From Candidatus Desulforudis audaxviator MP104C (GTDB taxonomy: Bacteria > Bacillota > Desulfotomaculia > Desulfotomaculales > Desulforudaceae): a stretch of DNA of 64,000 bases. The notes beneath the pieces are model-generated. The model was not told the origin of the DNA and made no database searches. It was given only the letters and a program-made list of their open reading frames with translations. The translations under genes were made by a program, and so were the position numbers. Below, piece after piece: positions 51,337 through 60,880 of the stretch. Positions within the stretch are counted from its first letter, which is position 1, and each line of letters opens with the position of its first letter. The DNA lies in assembly GCF_000018425.1 (NCBI RefSeq), contig NC_010424.1:1302001-1366000 (forward strand), in the 5' to 3' direction.

Positions 51337-51564
51337 CTACCAGGGATTCCCCCGGTAGTAGTCCTTGAGCCAATCGACCATCTGTTCCAGGAAGCCCCCC
51401 GCCCCCGCCGGCCCCGCCGTCACCGGGCCTGCGGGCGGCGCGGCCCCGGTTTTGAACACCCCGTAGATCTGGATCACCAGCAGGGTGAAGATGATCACCA
51501 GCAGGCAGAGCCGGAGGGCAAACAAAAGTTTTCGCTTCAGCTGGGAAATGACCACAATGAACAA
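51337..51564 (-). CDS. Small single-helix membrane protein at the YqzK position
   Basis: A 75-residue protein with a basic start, one membrane helix (LLFALRLCLLVIIFTLLVIQIY) and a Gly/Ala/Pro linker ending in VDWLKDYYRGNPW. The TTG start follows GGGAGGG by 9 bases. In Bacillus the YqzK/DUF4227 gene occupies this place between spoIIM and xerD, so it may be a distant relative; the sequences alone do not prove it. Confidence 0.55.
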   Translation of the reverse strand: MFIVVISQLKRKLLFALRLCLLVIIFTLLVIQIYGVFKTGAAPPAGPVTAGPAGAGGFLEQMVDWLKDYYRGNPW

Positions 51565-51582
51565 AGCGCGCTTCCCTCCCCT

Positions 51583-52212
51583 CTAGTCCGGCAGGGACAT
51601 CAAGAGCCCGATGATCCGGGGCGTGAGGTACGCCTCCACGAAGGCCGCGCTCACCGCCACCCCCGCCGCGCCCAACTGCATCGCCGAGTATCGCAGAAAG
51701 TTCGACCACACCCCGACCTCCGGGTTGAACCCGCGCCGGACGAGCAGCAGCGCGAAGGACACCGCGGCCGCCGCCGCGAACAGGGCCGCGGGGATCAGGA
51801 GCAGGTTCTGGGGCACGATCGCGGCCAGCACCAGGACCACCCCGGGACCGCCCATCTCCCCGATCACGAACCACACAGCGAACCCGAGGGCGAACCCGCG
51901 GATGGCCACCAGCCCCAGCATCACCGGGATACCGATCACGGTGATTCCGGCCAGGAAAATCAGGGCGATGAACAAGAGGTTGTTGTAGGTGACCTCGAGA
52001 AAAGTCTCCCGGGCGTTAAAGTCGGAGTGGTAAGCATTGAGGAAGAGGCGGTCCAGGTAATCGTGCAGCTCCCCGGCCGTTTCGGCCTCGAGCCCGCCGG
52101 CCGCCCAGCCTCCGGCCAGAAGACCGCCGCAAAAGCAGAGGCCGACCACCAGGTAGACCACCCAGTGGCCCTGGAGCGCCACCAACCGGAACCGCCGCAT
52201 GATCCTGGCCAC
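51583..52212 (-). CDS. spoIIM: Stage II sporulation protein M
   Basis: Membrane protein of the DMP complex (SpoIID, SpoIIM, SpoIIP) needed for engulfment and septal wall breakdown in sporulation. Several hydrophobic segments and the family patterns LYNNLLFIALIFLAG-like TYNNLLFIALIFLAGI and GFALGFAVW are visible, and PEVGVW-like motif near the end. GTG 52212 follows AAGG; 209 residues. Gene order with xerD and deoB supports it. Confidence 0.85.
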   Translation of the reverse strand: MARIMRRFRLVALQGHWVVYLVVGLCFCGGLLAGGWAAGGLEAETAGELHDYLDRLFLNAYHSDFNARETFLEVTYNNLLFIALIFLAGITVIGIPVMLGLVAIRGFALGFAVWFVIGEMGGPGVVLVLAAIVPQNLLLIPAALFAAAAAVSFALLLVRRGFNPEVGVWSNFLRYSAMQLGAAGVAVSAAFVEAYLTPRIIGLLMSLPD

Positions 52213-52279
52213 ATAAACCTTCCCCTTCCCCGGGGAAACCTGTCCCCCGCTAGGCAAGTTTATGGGCCGGAGAAACCGT

Positions 52280-53383
52280 TTATGACTGGTGCGGACCCTT
52301 CAGCCGGCTCCGGCGGACGTCCACGGCCAGCCGGGCCGCCGCGCCGCAGGCCAGGAAAAACTCAGGGGTGGTGTGCCGGTCCCGTCCCATGGTGGTCACG
52401 TTCAGCCCGTGGCGCTTGAGCCCGGTGAGCGCCGGGCCCCCGTCGGCGACCACCACCTGGTGCCGCGCGCTCACCCCGGCCGCCGCGAGCTGCGCCTCCA
52501 GGTACGCCTGGGCCTCGGCATCGTCCAGCCGCGGCAGGGCCACCAGGGCCCGCGCCAGCGCCACCCGGCCCAGAGCGGTCAGGGTGTGGTGGCTCACCCC
52601 CCGGTGGCGCTCCCGGGGGTCGGCGAAACTGATCCGCGGAATGGCGATCGGCACCCCGCCCAGCACCCCCGCCGCGTTGATGATTTCACCCTGCTCGATC
52701 CCCGTAAACCCGAACGCCTGCGCCGTCCCCACGATCCCCGGACCCATGGCCGCCAAAATGACATCCGCTCCCCCCGCCTCCCGGGCGGCCAAAAGCCCGC
52801 TGTACACGTTGATCGCCTCGAAATCGCCCCCGAAGGCGTGCCCGCAGGTCACGGTGGCGTGCACCAGCCCCGCCTCCTTGAGCTGCCCCACCAGCCGGCT
52901 AAACGCCAGGGGCAGCGCCCCCCCGTCGGTCATCAGGTACACCACCCGCAGCTCCGGCGCCAGCTCCCCCACCGCCGCCGCGAAGGGCCCGAGCATGCTG
53001 TGCAGGGAACCCGCCACCACCGGCAGCCCGTCCAGCCCTGCACAGTCCCGCAACCGATCCGCGTGGGGGCTCGCCTCCTCCTCCACCGCCAGCACCTGCA
53101 CCTGAAACGGTGTGTACCGGAGCTTCATGATGTGCCCCGCCTCCGGACCGTCCCACTCCAGCCGCTCCAGGTTCACCATCACGAAATGCACGCCGCCGGT
53201 CCCGAGCCCCAAAGCCACCGCCGCGGTGTTCAGGACCACCCGGTCCCCCACCCCCACCGGCCCGGTGACCAGGTCGTAGTTGACCGCCCGCTCCACCCGG
53301 CCCTCGACATCCACCAGCACCTCGGACACCCCCGGGCGTTGCTCTGCCACTTCCACAACCCGCCCCGGCCGCATTCTGATCAC
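52280..53383 (-). CDS. DUF3866 family protein
   Basis: A conserved protein of about 367 residues of unknown function, common in Firmicutes. Features: MIRMRPGRVVEV start, GDRVVLNTTAVALGLGTGG-like GDRVVLNTAAVALGLGTGGVHFV, HIMKLRYTPFQ, GSLHSMLG and VTCGHAFGGDFEAIN. GTG 53383 follows AAGGAG by 8 bases. It precedes spoIIM and is the last ordinary gene before the CRISPR array. Confidence 0.85.
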   Translation of the reverse strand: MIRMRPGRVVEVAEQRPGVSEVLVDVEGRVERAVNYDLVTGPVGVGDRVVLNTAAVALGLGTGGVHFVMVNLERLEWDGPEAGHIMKLRYTPFQVQVLAVEEEASPHADRLRDCAGLDGLPVVAGSLHSMLGPFAAAVGELAPELRVVYLMTDGGALPLAFSRLVGQLKEAGLVHATVTCGHAFGGDFEAINVYSGLLAAREAGGADVILAAMGPGIVGTAQAFGFTGIEQGEIINAAGVLGGVPIAIPRISFADPRERHRGVSHHTLTALGRVALARALVALPRLDDAEAQAYLEAQLAAAGVSARHQVVVADGGPALTGLKRHGLNVTTMGRDRHTTPEFFLACGAAARLAVDVRRSRLKGPHQS

Positions 53384-53448
53384 GGCGCACACTCCTTATT
53401 AAGGAAGGTTGTCTACTACAGTATATTCCTGGATGTGCGAAACGCAAG

Positions 53449-56400
53449 CATATTGAGGCATTAACAAGGTACCTGTAGCTGAAACCGCAAGTCGCTTCCA
53501 CGCTTGCTTGCCAAAACGATCACTTTCAGTCCCCTTTTCGTCGGGTCGGTCGCTGAAACGCAGGTGGGCCGGTGGGCCAGACAAGGAGAACATTGATTCT
53601 TTCAGTCCCCTTTTCGTCGGGTCGGTCGCTGAAACTACATATCAGGCAACGGCGTTCGGGGGAAGCTTCGCCTTTCAGTCCCCTTTTCGTCGGGTCGGTC
53701 GCTGAAACGGTGCCGTGACTTTTTAGAAGCCCCGGAAAAACCGCTTTCAGTCCCCTTTTCGTCGGGTCGGTCGCTGAAACCTACTCACCGACCCCTACCA
53801 TTTCAACCGCAACCTGTCGCTTTCAGTCCCCTTTTCGTCGGGTCGGTCGCTGAAACAGAGCGTTTGCGCTGCCTGCCATAACAGGAAGCACCTTTCAGTC
53901 CCCTTTTCGTCGGGTCGGTCGCTGAAACAGGCGGTACGTCCTGCAGGAATGGCGGTGCGTCAGGGAAACTTTCAGTCCCCTTTTCGTCGGGTCGGTCGCT
54001 GAAACTGTTGCATGAAATGCAACACACTACCTTGGGGTGGTAGCTTTCAGTCCCCTTTTCGTTGGGTCGGTCGCTGAAACTGCTGGTGCCGCATCCCGGA
54101 TCGGGGATGCTTGGATCTTTCAGTCCCCTTTTCGTCGGGTCGGTCGCTGAAACCGGGGCCTACCGCTATATCAACGCCGATGTGGTATACGACTTTCAGT
54201 CCCCTTTTCGTCGGGTCGGTCGCTGAAACACAGAGCAGACTACACCATTTCCGGTAACAACATCCCTTTCAGTCCCCTTTTCGTCGGGTCGGTCGCTGAA
54301 ACGGTGCCGGGGCAGGTGTCGGCGTTCGTGTCAGTACCCTTTCAGTCCCCTTTTCGTCGGGTCGGTCGCTGAAACTCCACTGCAACCGATGGTTCGACAA
54401 TCCGTGTTACGCTTTCAGTCCCCTTTTCGTCGGGTCGGTCGCTGAAACTGGGAATCGGCCTAAACACGCTGTCGGACAAAATAAACTTTCAGTCCCCTTT
54501 TCGTCGGGTCGGTCGCTGAAACTCGGCAACGCCGTAGTTCCTCAAGTCGCCGAGGTAATCTTTCAGTCCCCTTTTCGTCGGGTCGGTCGCTGAAACTGCG
54601 ATGAATCCTCAATCCTGAAAGCGTTTGACGCTTTCAGTCCCCTTTTCGTCGGGTCGGTCGCTGAAACACAACGCGCAACGGATCGCCGTAACCGGTACGG
54701 TCAACCTTTCAGTCCCCTTTTCGTCGGGTCGGTCGCTGAAACAGTTGCTGAATTAAAATTTGAGTGCCGACTGGGAACTTTCAGTCCCCTTTTCGTCGGG
54801 TCGGTCGCTGAAACAGCACGCACTTCTTCGTGTTCGACCTGAACCTACCCCCTTTCAGTCCCCTTTTCGTCGGGTCGGTCGCTGAAACGGATACAACCCA
54901 CAACTTCGCTCAATCTCAAAAATAAACTTTCAGTCCCCTTTTCGTCGGGTCGGTCGCTGAAACAGGTGATAGCTTATGCAGCGCAAGAAGCACGGGGCGC
55001 TTTCAGTCCCCTTTTCGTCGGGTCGGTCGCTGAAACGAACGCATATTGTAGTCGCAAATGTTACGAACTAAATCTTTCAGTCCCCTTTTCGTCGGGTCGG
55101 TCGCTGAAACCCGTTCAGCCGCAAGCACCTTCTGGCCCGGCGTGTTCGCTTTCAGTCCCCTTTTCGTCGGGTCGGTCGCTGAAACTCGGCGGCGCAATGG
55201 AAGTGCAGAGCAGAACAATGATCTTTCAGTCCCCTTTTCGTCGGGTCGGTCGCTGAAACAGTAACTCCATACGGTCCGGATCGATCTGACCAGTCTTTCA
55301 GTCCCCTTTTCGTCGGGTCGGTCGCTGAAACAGCCTGGTGGATGCGCCAGCGGGCGCGACGATAATGGCTTTCAGTCCCCTTTTCGTCGGGTCGGTCGCT
55401 GAAACACTTTAGGAGACCAAGCTACTTATGCCTTCCTATGGCCTTTCAGTCCCCTTTTCGTCGGGTCGGTCGCTGAAACAGGGGCTGCGCGTCGAGATCG
55501 ATCCGCCGAATACTACGGCCTTTCAGTCCCCTTTTCGTCGGGTCGGTCGCTGAAACATGTCGGCGCTGCGGAGTTGTGACATCGTGGTGCCTTTCAGTCC
55601 CCTTTTCGTCGGGTCGGTCGCTGAAACCGGCCCAGGCATACACACAGCACTGGGAAGGTGGCATCTTTCAGTCCCCTTTTCGTCGGGTCGGTCGCTGAAA
55701 CTTCCTCCCGCCTTTCGCGGGCTGCCAGATTCCGGCTCCTTTCAGTCCCCTTTTCGTCGGGTCGGTCGCTGAAACCGCGGACGATCTTCTCTTGCCAGGG
55801 TAGTAATTCAAACTTTCAGTCCCCTTTTCGTCGGGTCGGTCGCTGAAACGCTTGACTGAAACCAGTTACAAGTACGCCGCTTTGGACTTTCAGTCCCCTT
55901 TTCGTCGGGTCGGTCGCTGAAACGCGCACGAAGTTGCCGGCCCAGGTGTGTCTGCTCAGCTTTCAGTCCCCTTTTCGTCGGGTCGGTCGCTGAAACCATA
56001 ATCGCAGGATGCCGGGGCCGGAGCAAAGCCGTCCCTTTCAGTCCCCTTTTCGTCGGGTCGGTCGCTGAAACAACCGAGACAAGGACATTGACGGTTCGGC
56101 TGCTGGCGCTTTCAGTCCCCTTTTCGTCGGGTCGGTCGCTGAAACTGTTACAAATCCCAGCGGCAGTGCGTTTCGTTTCGGCTTTCAGTCCCCTTTTCGT
56201 CGGGTCGGTCGCTGAAACTTAATTGGTTTTATCTGTCAAATTTGTGGTTGTACGGAACTTTCAGTCCCCTTTTCGTCGGGTCGGTCGCTGAAACACCAGT
56301 CCCATGCGACATACTCCGCAAGTTCTTTACTTTCAGTCCCCTTTTCGTCGGGTCGGTCGCTGAAACCGCTTCTGGACACCTACCAGCCAACCCCTCGTAG

Positions 56401-57324
56401 AACCTTTCAGTCCCCTTTTCGTCGGGTCGGTCGCTGAAACTACGAGGAGCGCCTTCGTGCGAAGGCGGAAGGCAACACTTTCAGTCCCCTTTTCGTCGGG
56501 TCGGTCGCTGAAACCTTCGATCTTCGGCCAGCCGACCACGACCATGCTGCTTTCAGTCCCCTTTTCGTCGGGTCGGTCGCTGAAACGGACCCGGCATGCA
56601 ACAACTCGTCCGCCGTCTTAACCTTTCAGTCCCCTTTTCGTCGGGTCGGTCGCTGAAACCGATTCTAGAGCCGGCGGTACGGGCGTTGCCCAATTACCCT
56701 TTCAGTCCCCTTTTCGTCGGGTCGGTCGCTGAAACCGCACCGCCTTGTCCCCGACGACGTAATCCTTGGCTTTCAGTCCCCTTTTCGTCGGGTCGGTCGC
56801 TGAAACGCATACCGGACTACTACAAGGCAATTTTAACCCGCGGCCCTTTCAGTCCCCTTTTCGTCGGGTCGGTCGCTGAAACGCGCCGGCAATCGCCGGC
56901 CTTACTTGCAGGTGCTGGCCTTTCAGTCCCCTTTTCGTCGGGTCGGTCGCTGAAACTCACCTGGTTTGCAACGCTCGCCGCGATACACAAGCTTTCAGTC
57001 CCCTTTTCGTCGGGTCGGTCGCTGAAACCGTCCAGGGCGGCCTCGAAAACCTGGCCGCCCTTCTCATCTTTCAGTCCCCTTTTCGTCGGGTCGGTCGCTG
57101 AAACCAAGCTGCTCTGCGGGGATGGGTTGACCACACGTCCTTTCAGTCCCCTTTTCGTCGGGTCGGTCGCTGAAACAGCCGGGGATTGCGGGGAGGGTAA
57201 GAAAGGGGGAGAACTTTCAGTCCCCTTTTCGTCGGGTCGGTCGCTGAAACTTCGACGCTGGCCGGCTGGTCGCGGACGCCGAAGAAACTTTCAGTCCCCT
57301 TTTCGTCGGGTCGGTCGCTGAAAC
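53449..57324 (-). CRISPR. CRISPR array: 52 full 37-bp repeats, 51 spacers, plus one degenerate repeat
   Basis: The repeat begins CTTTCAGTCCCC and ends GGTCGCTGAAAC on the plus strand. I count 52 full copies: the first is 53523-53559, the last 57288-57324. Spacers are 34-40 bases. The only mismatch I noticed is one C-to-T (CGTTGGG instead of CGTCGGG) at the eighth copy, 54044-54080. A decayed copy at 53449-53485 keeps only its 3' end (GCTGAAAC) and is followed by a normal-length 37-base spacer, which marks the left as the trailer. Transcription should run leftward from the cas side; crRNA would then carry the 5' handle ACTGAAAG (end of the reverse-complement repeat). The cas genes lie right of the array on the same strand. 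Confidence 0.97.
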
Positions 57325-57558
57325 AGACCCTGGCGTCAAAAAAGAAACCAGGCGCTGCAAGGGTTCCAGCCTACGCACAAGGAGCAAAATACACAGTCTC
57401 TTCGAAACTGGGTTACCTGCACAAAATCACCCTCTTTTTGCGAAAACCTCTGATCCGCCTGTAGCACAGTGATCGCGCTGATCCATCAGGATCGTTTCCT
57501 GGGGACGGTGCCATCCAAGACCATCCCAACCTATGCCTAAGAGTCCATTTTCGAAAAA
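57325..57558 (-). promoter_or_regulatory. CRISPR leader region
   Basis: 234 bases between the last repeat and the csa1 stop, without a gene. It is more AT-rich than the flanks but only moderately. By array polarity it should hold the promoter and the integration signal. No clear box pair was identified. Confidence 0.6.
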
Positions 57559-58479
57559 CTACCCATGGCAGGCTGCATAACAATGACAACCCTGATAACA
57601 TTCCGCTGGAAAACCGGGATCAATCTCTTCGTAAACCATGCGGGCTTTTTCATCCCGCGATTCGATAAACCACTGGCGGAGTTCGTCATCAATTATGTGC
57701 AAGTCCTTGTTGATGATGAGCCGGTCACCCCGGAAACTGCCGTAAACCAGACAGCCGATGTTGACCGGGAATTCATAAAGGGATTCCATTACGAGGGCAT
57801 AGCCGGTGGTAGTCAATCGGTGAAAGTCCCGCCGCTCTCCGAACTTCAGATCGACAATCATCGGCTCGCAAACCGTAAACGCGTCCGTGCTGAGGTTTGG
57901 GCTGAGGCCCAAGAAGGAACCGTCCAACTTCTGCTCCACAATCACCGGTATCGCCAGGACGGCCAGTGAATCTTCGCCTATGTAGGGTTGTTTAAACAGA
58001 ATCTCCTGAATGCGCGATATGATCCGCGCTTTCTCAAATTCGGTCACGATGGCCACCTTGCGTTTCAGGTCCGCGGCGTCCTCAGGTGCCAGCGCCTGCA
58101 ACTCGGATTCGACATTGACCGGCCCCAATTCCTGCAGCTCACGGCATATGGTCTGGTACTGTGCAACCCCAACCGAGTATATCAGCCTCTTGGCGGACAC
58201 CAGCACGTGGACCAACGCAGCGTGCAGCACTCGCCCTTGGACCATGGCTGCACTCGGAGCCGGAAACACCCGCCGCACCCGCCGCAAGTACAGATCCCGG
58301 TTGGTGGGGCAATACGAGTTGGCTACCTCATACAGGGCCAGTACTGTATCGTACACCGGCTGTAACGGCGGCGCGGGCCAATTCCATCCCCTAAGCTCTT
58401 CGGCAATTCCCAGTTCCCGGGATCGGGGCAGCAGTCCTTTCAGCAGGTGCTTCTTTTCTTCCTCGGTAAGAAAGTACAC
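57559..58479 (-). CDS. csa1: CRISPR-associated protein Csa1 (Cas4-type nuclease)
   Basis: Second Cas4-like protein of subtype I-A loci, thought to trim pre-spacers and set orientation. It has FLTEEEKKHLL near the start, a nuclease core with EQKLDGSFLGLSPNLSTDAF and the catalytic DLKFGE, and a C-terminal Cys group ECYQGCHCYAAC likely to hold Fe-S. GTG 58479 has GGAG 9 bases upstream; TTG 58494 lacks a site. 24 bases downstream of cas4, it is the last cas gene before the array. Confidence 0.8.
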   Translation of the reverse strand: MYFLTEEEKKHLLKGLLPRSRELGIAEELRGWNWPAPPLQPVYDTVLALYEVANSYCPTNRDLYLRRVRRVFPAPSAAMVQGRVLHAALVHVLVSAKRLIYSVGVAQYQTICRELQELGPVNVESELQALAPEDAADLKRKVAIVTEFEKARIISRIQEILFKQPYIGEDSLAVLAIPVIVEQKLDGSFLGLSPNLSTDAFTVCEPMIVDLKFGERRDFHRLTTTGYALVMESLYEFPVNIGCLVYGSFRGDRLIINKDLHIIDDELRQWFIESRDEKARMVYEEIDPGFPAECYQGCHCYAACHG

Positions 58480-58517
58480 CTCATACCACTCCAATCCTGA
58501 TCAATCACGAAGAAAGG

Positions 58518-59090
58518 CTAAACCACGTCCGCACAGTAGTTGCGGTATTCGCACTCGAAACAGCGCGCCGGTCTCCTGGGGGCCGGGGGAAAGCTCTCGC
58601 GGGCGATCATCATCTTGATCTGGTCTAGCGTTTTTCGCACGAACGTCCGGGCGTTCGGCGTTATCTCTACCACGTGCACCCGCTTCCCCGGTATCAGGTA
58701 CAGGAAGCCGTGCCGCACCGGTTTTCCGTACTGTTCCTCAAGAAGCATCGCGTAGCAGACAAGCTGGTACTTGTGATTCAGCCCCGGGTGACGGGAGGTG
58801 TTCTTGAACTCCACCGGAAAACAGCCGGAGCCGCACACAATGTGCATGTCCAGCACACCCTCCACGCCCAGGCGCTCGGAGCACAGCTTGGTCCGGTAGC
58901 GCCGCTCCCCTTCGGACAGATCATAGCTGCGGAATCCGCGGCGCCTTTCCAGCCTTTCTATCTCCAGGTGTTCCTCCTTGCCGTATTCCATCTTGCGCGT
59001 CACTTTCCGATGCACCGGCATCACGTAAGTGAAGTAAACCACCCGCGGGCAGTAGAGAAACTGCTTTACGTCACTGACTTTCAGCATCAT
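58518..59090 (-). CDS. cas4: CRISPR-associated exonuclease Cas4
   Basis: RecB-like nuclease that prepares spacers with a correct PAM. Cys ligands: FLYCPRVVYF at the start and CFECEYRNYC at the end (4Fe-4S type). The catalytic core contains GVLDMH, FPVEFKN and YQLVCYAMLLEE. ATG 59090 overlaps the cas2 stop by 4 bases, so translation is coupled. 190 residues. Forms an adaptation module with cas1, cas2 and csa1. Confidence 0.9.
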   Translation of the reverse strand: MMLKVSDVKQFLYCPRVVYFTYVMPVHRKVTRKMEYGKEEHLEIERLERRRGFRSYDLSEGERRYRTKLCSERLGVEGVLDMHIVCGSGCFPVEFKNTSRHPGLNHKYQLVCYAMLLEEQYGKPVRHGFLYLIPGKRVHVVEITPNARTFVRKTLDQIKMMIARESFPPAPRRPARCFECEYRNYCADVV

Positions 59091-59407
59091 CCGGCCCGTG
59101 CCTTCTTTCGGCTTCGTCCGGGGTACGACACGGCGGCCTCCGCGGCCTCTTCAGGCATCCCTGCGGACACCTCAATGGCCTTCGAAAGGCGCAGGTCCTT
59201 GTCACAGACTGGGCAGATCAGCACCTTCCCCTCCTGGCGCCCGATAATCCTCCGGAGCCGCTGAAACAGTTCTTCGCGGCGGTTATGGGTCATATCGCCG
59301 AAGAAAAGCGAGTACTGCACGTTCGTCAGGCCGTAATCTTTGCAGGCCTCAAACACCTTGCGCCGGACCTTGTCTTCCACGATATCGTAGGACACCAGCG
59401 TCTTCAC
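59087..59407 (-). CDS. cas2: CRISPR-associated endoribonuclease-like Cas2
   Basis: Structural partner of Cas1 in spacer integration. The ferredoxin-like fold begins TLVSYDIVEDKVRRKVF, with NVQYSLFFGDMTHN and LRRIIG. A tail of about 40 residues, with CPVC and ending in basic residues, extends past the usual core. GTG 59407 lies 2 bases after the cas1 stop, with GGGGAG upstream. Longer upstream frames are shadows of cas1's shifted end. Confidence 0.9.
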   Translation of the reverse strand: MKTLVSYDIVEDKVRRKVFEACKDYGLTNVQYSLFFGDMTHNRREELFQRLRRIIGRQEGKVLICPVCDKDLRLSKAIEVSAGMPEEAAEAAVSYPGRSRKKARAG

Positions 59408-59409
59408 GG

Positions 59410-60416
59410 CTACCAGCTCCCCGTGAAGGGCTTGTACTTCCCCTCGCCCCTGAGAAAGCCGGCCACCCGCCGCGCCTGCATCTGAATGATGTTCCTCAGC
59501 TTGTGTTTCTTGCCCTCGAAGCTCTCTTCGCCTTCCAGGCGTTCCAAGACCCGCCGGCCCAACTCCTTTCTGTTTCATCGGTCAGCTTGTCCCCATCCAT
59601 TTCGATACCGGGCCCTTTGGTCACCATCGCAACGACCACCCGGTCCACGGTCACCGCCCGGAACTCCTCCACCAGATCCAGCACCATGGATGGCTTGCCG
59701 GGGCGGTCGGTGTGAAGGAAGCCGCCGAAGGAGTCAAGACCGGCCAGAAGGACGGCCCCTTCCACCTGGGAGTACAGAATGCCATAGCCGTAATTGAGCG
59801 CCGAATTGACGGGGTCGGTCGCCCCACGGCGTTCCCGGCCGGGGAACTCGATGCGGTCCCCGATGATCAGCCCCAGGGCGTCCCAGTAGTGATGCGCCCC
59901 CCGTCCCTCGATCGCGAACAACTGCCCCCGCAGATCGTCAATCCGCGCGGCATCCAGAGTTGCCAGCTGGCTGCGAATCCGATCGATCTCCTCGATCTTC
60001 CGGTAGATCTCCGCATACTTTTCCGTGTCGGCGCTGCGCCGGTACTTGGCGAAATACTTGAGCACGTTGACCTGGTTCTTCAGCTTCCCCTCGACAAATG
60101 CCTTCGCCAGGATTACGCCCCGCCGGTCGTCGTAGGCCTTCAACTGTTCCCGCCGGGTGAGCACCGTGCCGGTCAGGTTCGGCGCCGCCAGTTTGGCGTA
60201 CGGTTTGCCGGAGAAGGATATGAAGTTGATCTGGATGCCATGCTCCAGGCATTCCTGAATCACATCCGTGGAAAGAGAAACCCCGCGGCCGGAAATGGTG
60301 ATCTGTTTTATGTCGTAAAACGGGGTCTCACTCAACACTTCTCCCTTTTGCCGCACCAACAGCCGCTCGCTCTTTTTCCCCAGCGCACATCCGTAGTCCG
60401 AAACGACAAGATGCAT
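59410..60416 (-). CDS. cas1: CRISPR integrase Cas1, frameshifted near the C-terminus
   Basis: Integrase of new spacers. Residues 1-282 read cleanly from ATG 60416 (GGGGAGGTG upstream) and include the expected catalytic residues: E170 (FAIEGRG), H235 (FLHTDRPG) and D247 (MVLDLVEEFR). After DGDKLTDET the frame breaks at about 59563-59575: the direct reading ends at 59496 with unrelated residues, while the next frame gives a typical Cas1 end (KELGRRVLERLEG, KYKPFTGSW) to TAG 59412-59410. One missing base, probably an A in the A/G-rich run, explains it. It may be a real inactivating or low-efficiency mutation, or a sequencing error. Confidence 0.85.
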
Positions 60417-60524
60417 AGGCAAAACACACCTCCCCGTCAAAAAAATGGTTAGGGAAATGCATTTTACCATAATCCGCGACCTCGCTCAATAGCTAGGCGA
60501 AATAAGCCAAATTACGCGAAATAA

Positions 60525-60848
60525 TTATCTATTTCGTCCTGGTAACAGATAACAGATTGTTCCGTATTGATGAACAACCAGGTCACGGAACTTGGCCATA
60601 CCGGCCAACCGCTCAGCTAAAACAGGAGAGATTACCCCCTTTCTCTCCGAGGATCAAGTAACAGTCGCCGTATCCGATGGGTGTCCGTTCGGCAATCCGG
60701 GCTACAGCTGATACTTCGCCGATGAAACGATGGTGTCGTCAGCCAGAAACTCTTCCTTGCCCATCGCAGCGTAGCCAGCAAGCACTCTTTGTGCCCGGCG
60801 GATATCGGTGGCCTTTTGACGAAGCATGTCAACATTGTAGTTTTTCAT
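60525..60848 (-). pseudogene. Decayed HepT (DUF86) toxin gene
   Basis: ATG 60848 opens MKNYNVDMLRQKATDIRRAQ, a good match to the N-terminus of HepT-type RNase toxins (ends SAKYQL, then TAG). A later frame continues IAERTPIGYGDCYLILGEKG, and a third VISPVLAERLAGMAKFRD, LVVHQY, with the family RX4HXY motif. About 15-20 residues are missing between the first two parts (the AIEAA helix), so at least two lesions separate them. No MNT antitoxin gene is next to it. It lies between cas1 and cas3. Confidence 0.65.
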
Positions 60849-60880
60849 GGATGGCTCTTAGCATCCCCTTATCTTATTGT

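Noticed and set aside
54966-57321. Reading frames inside the CRISPR array with repeated SVPFSSGRSLK or FSPLFVGSVAET peptides
   Set aside because: They are translations of the repeat unit, with no ribosome site; they are not genes.
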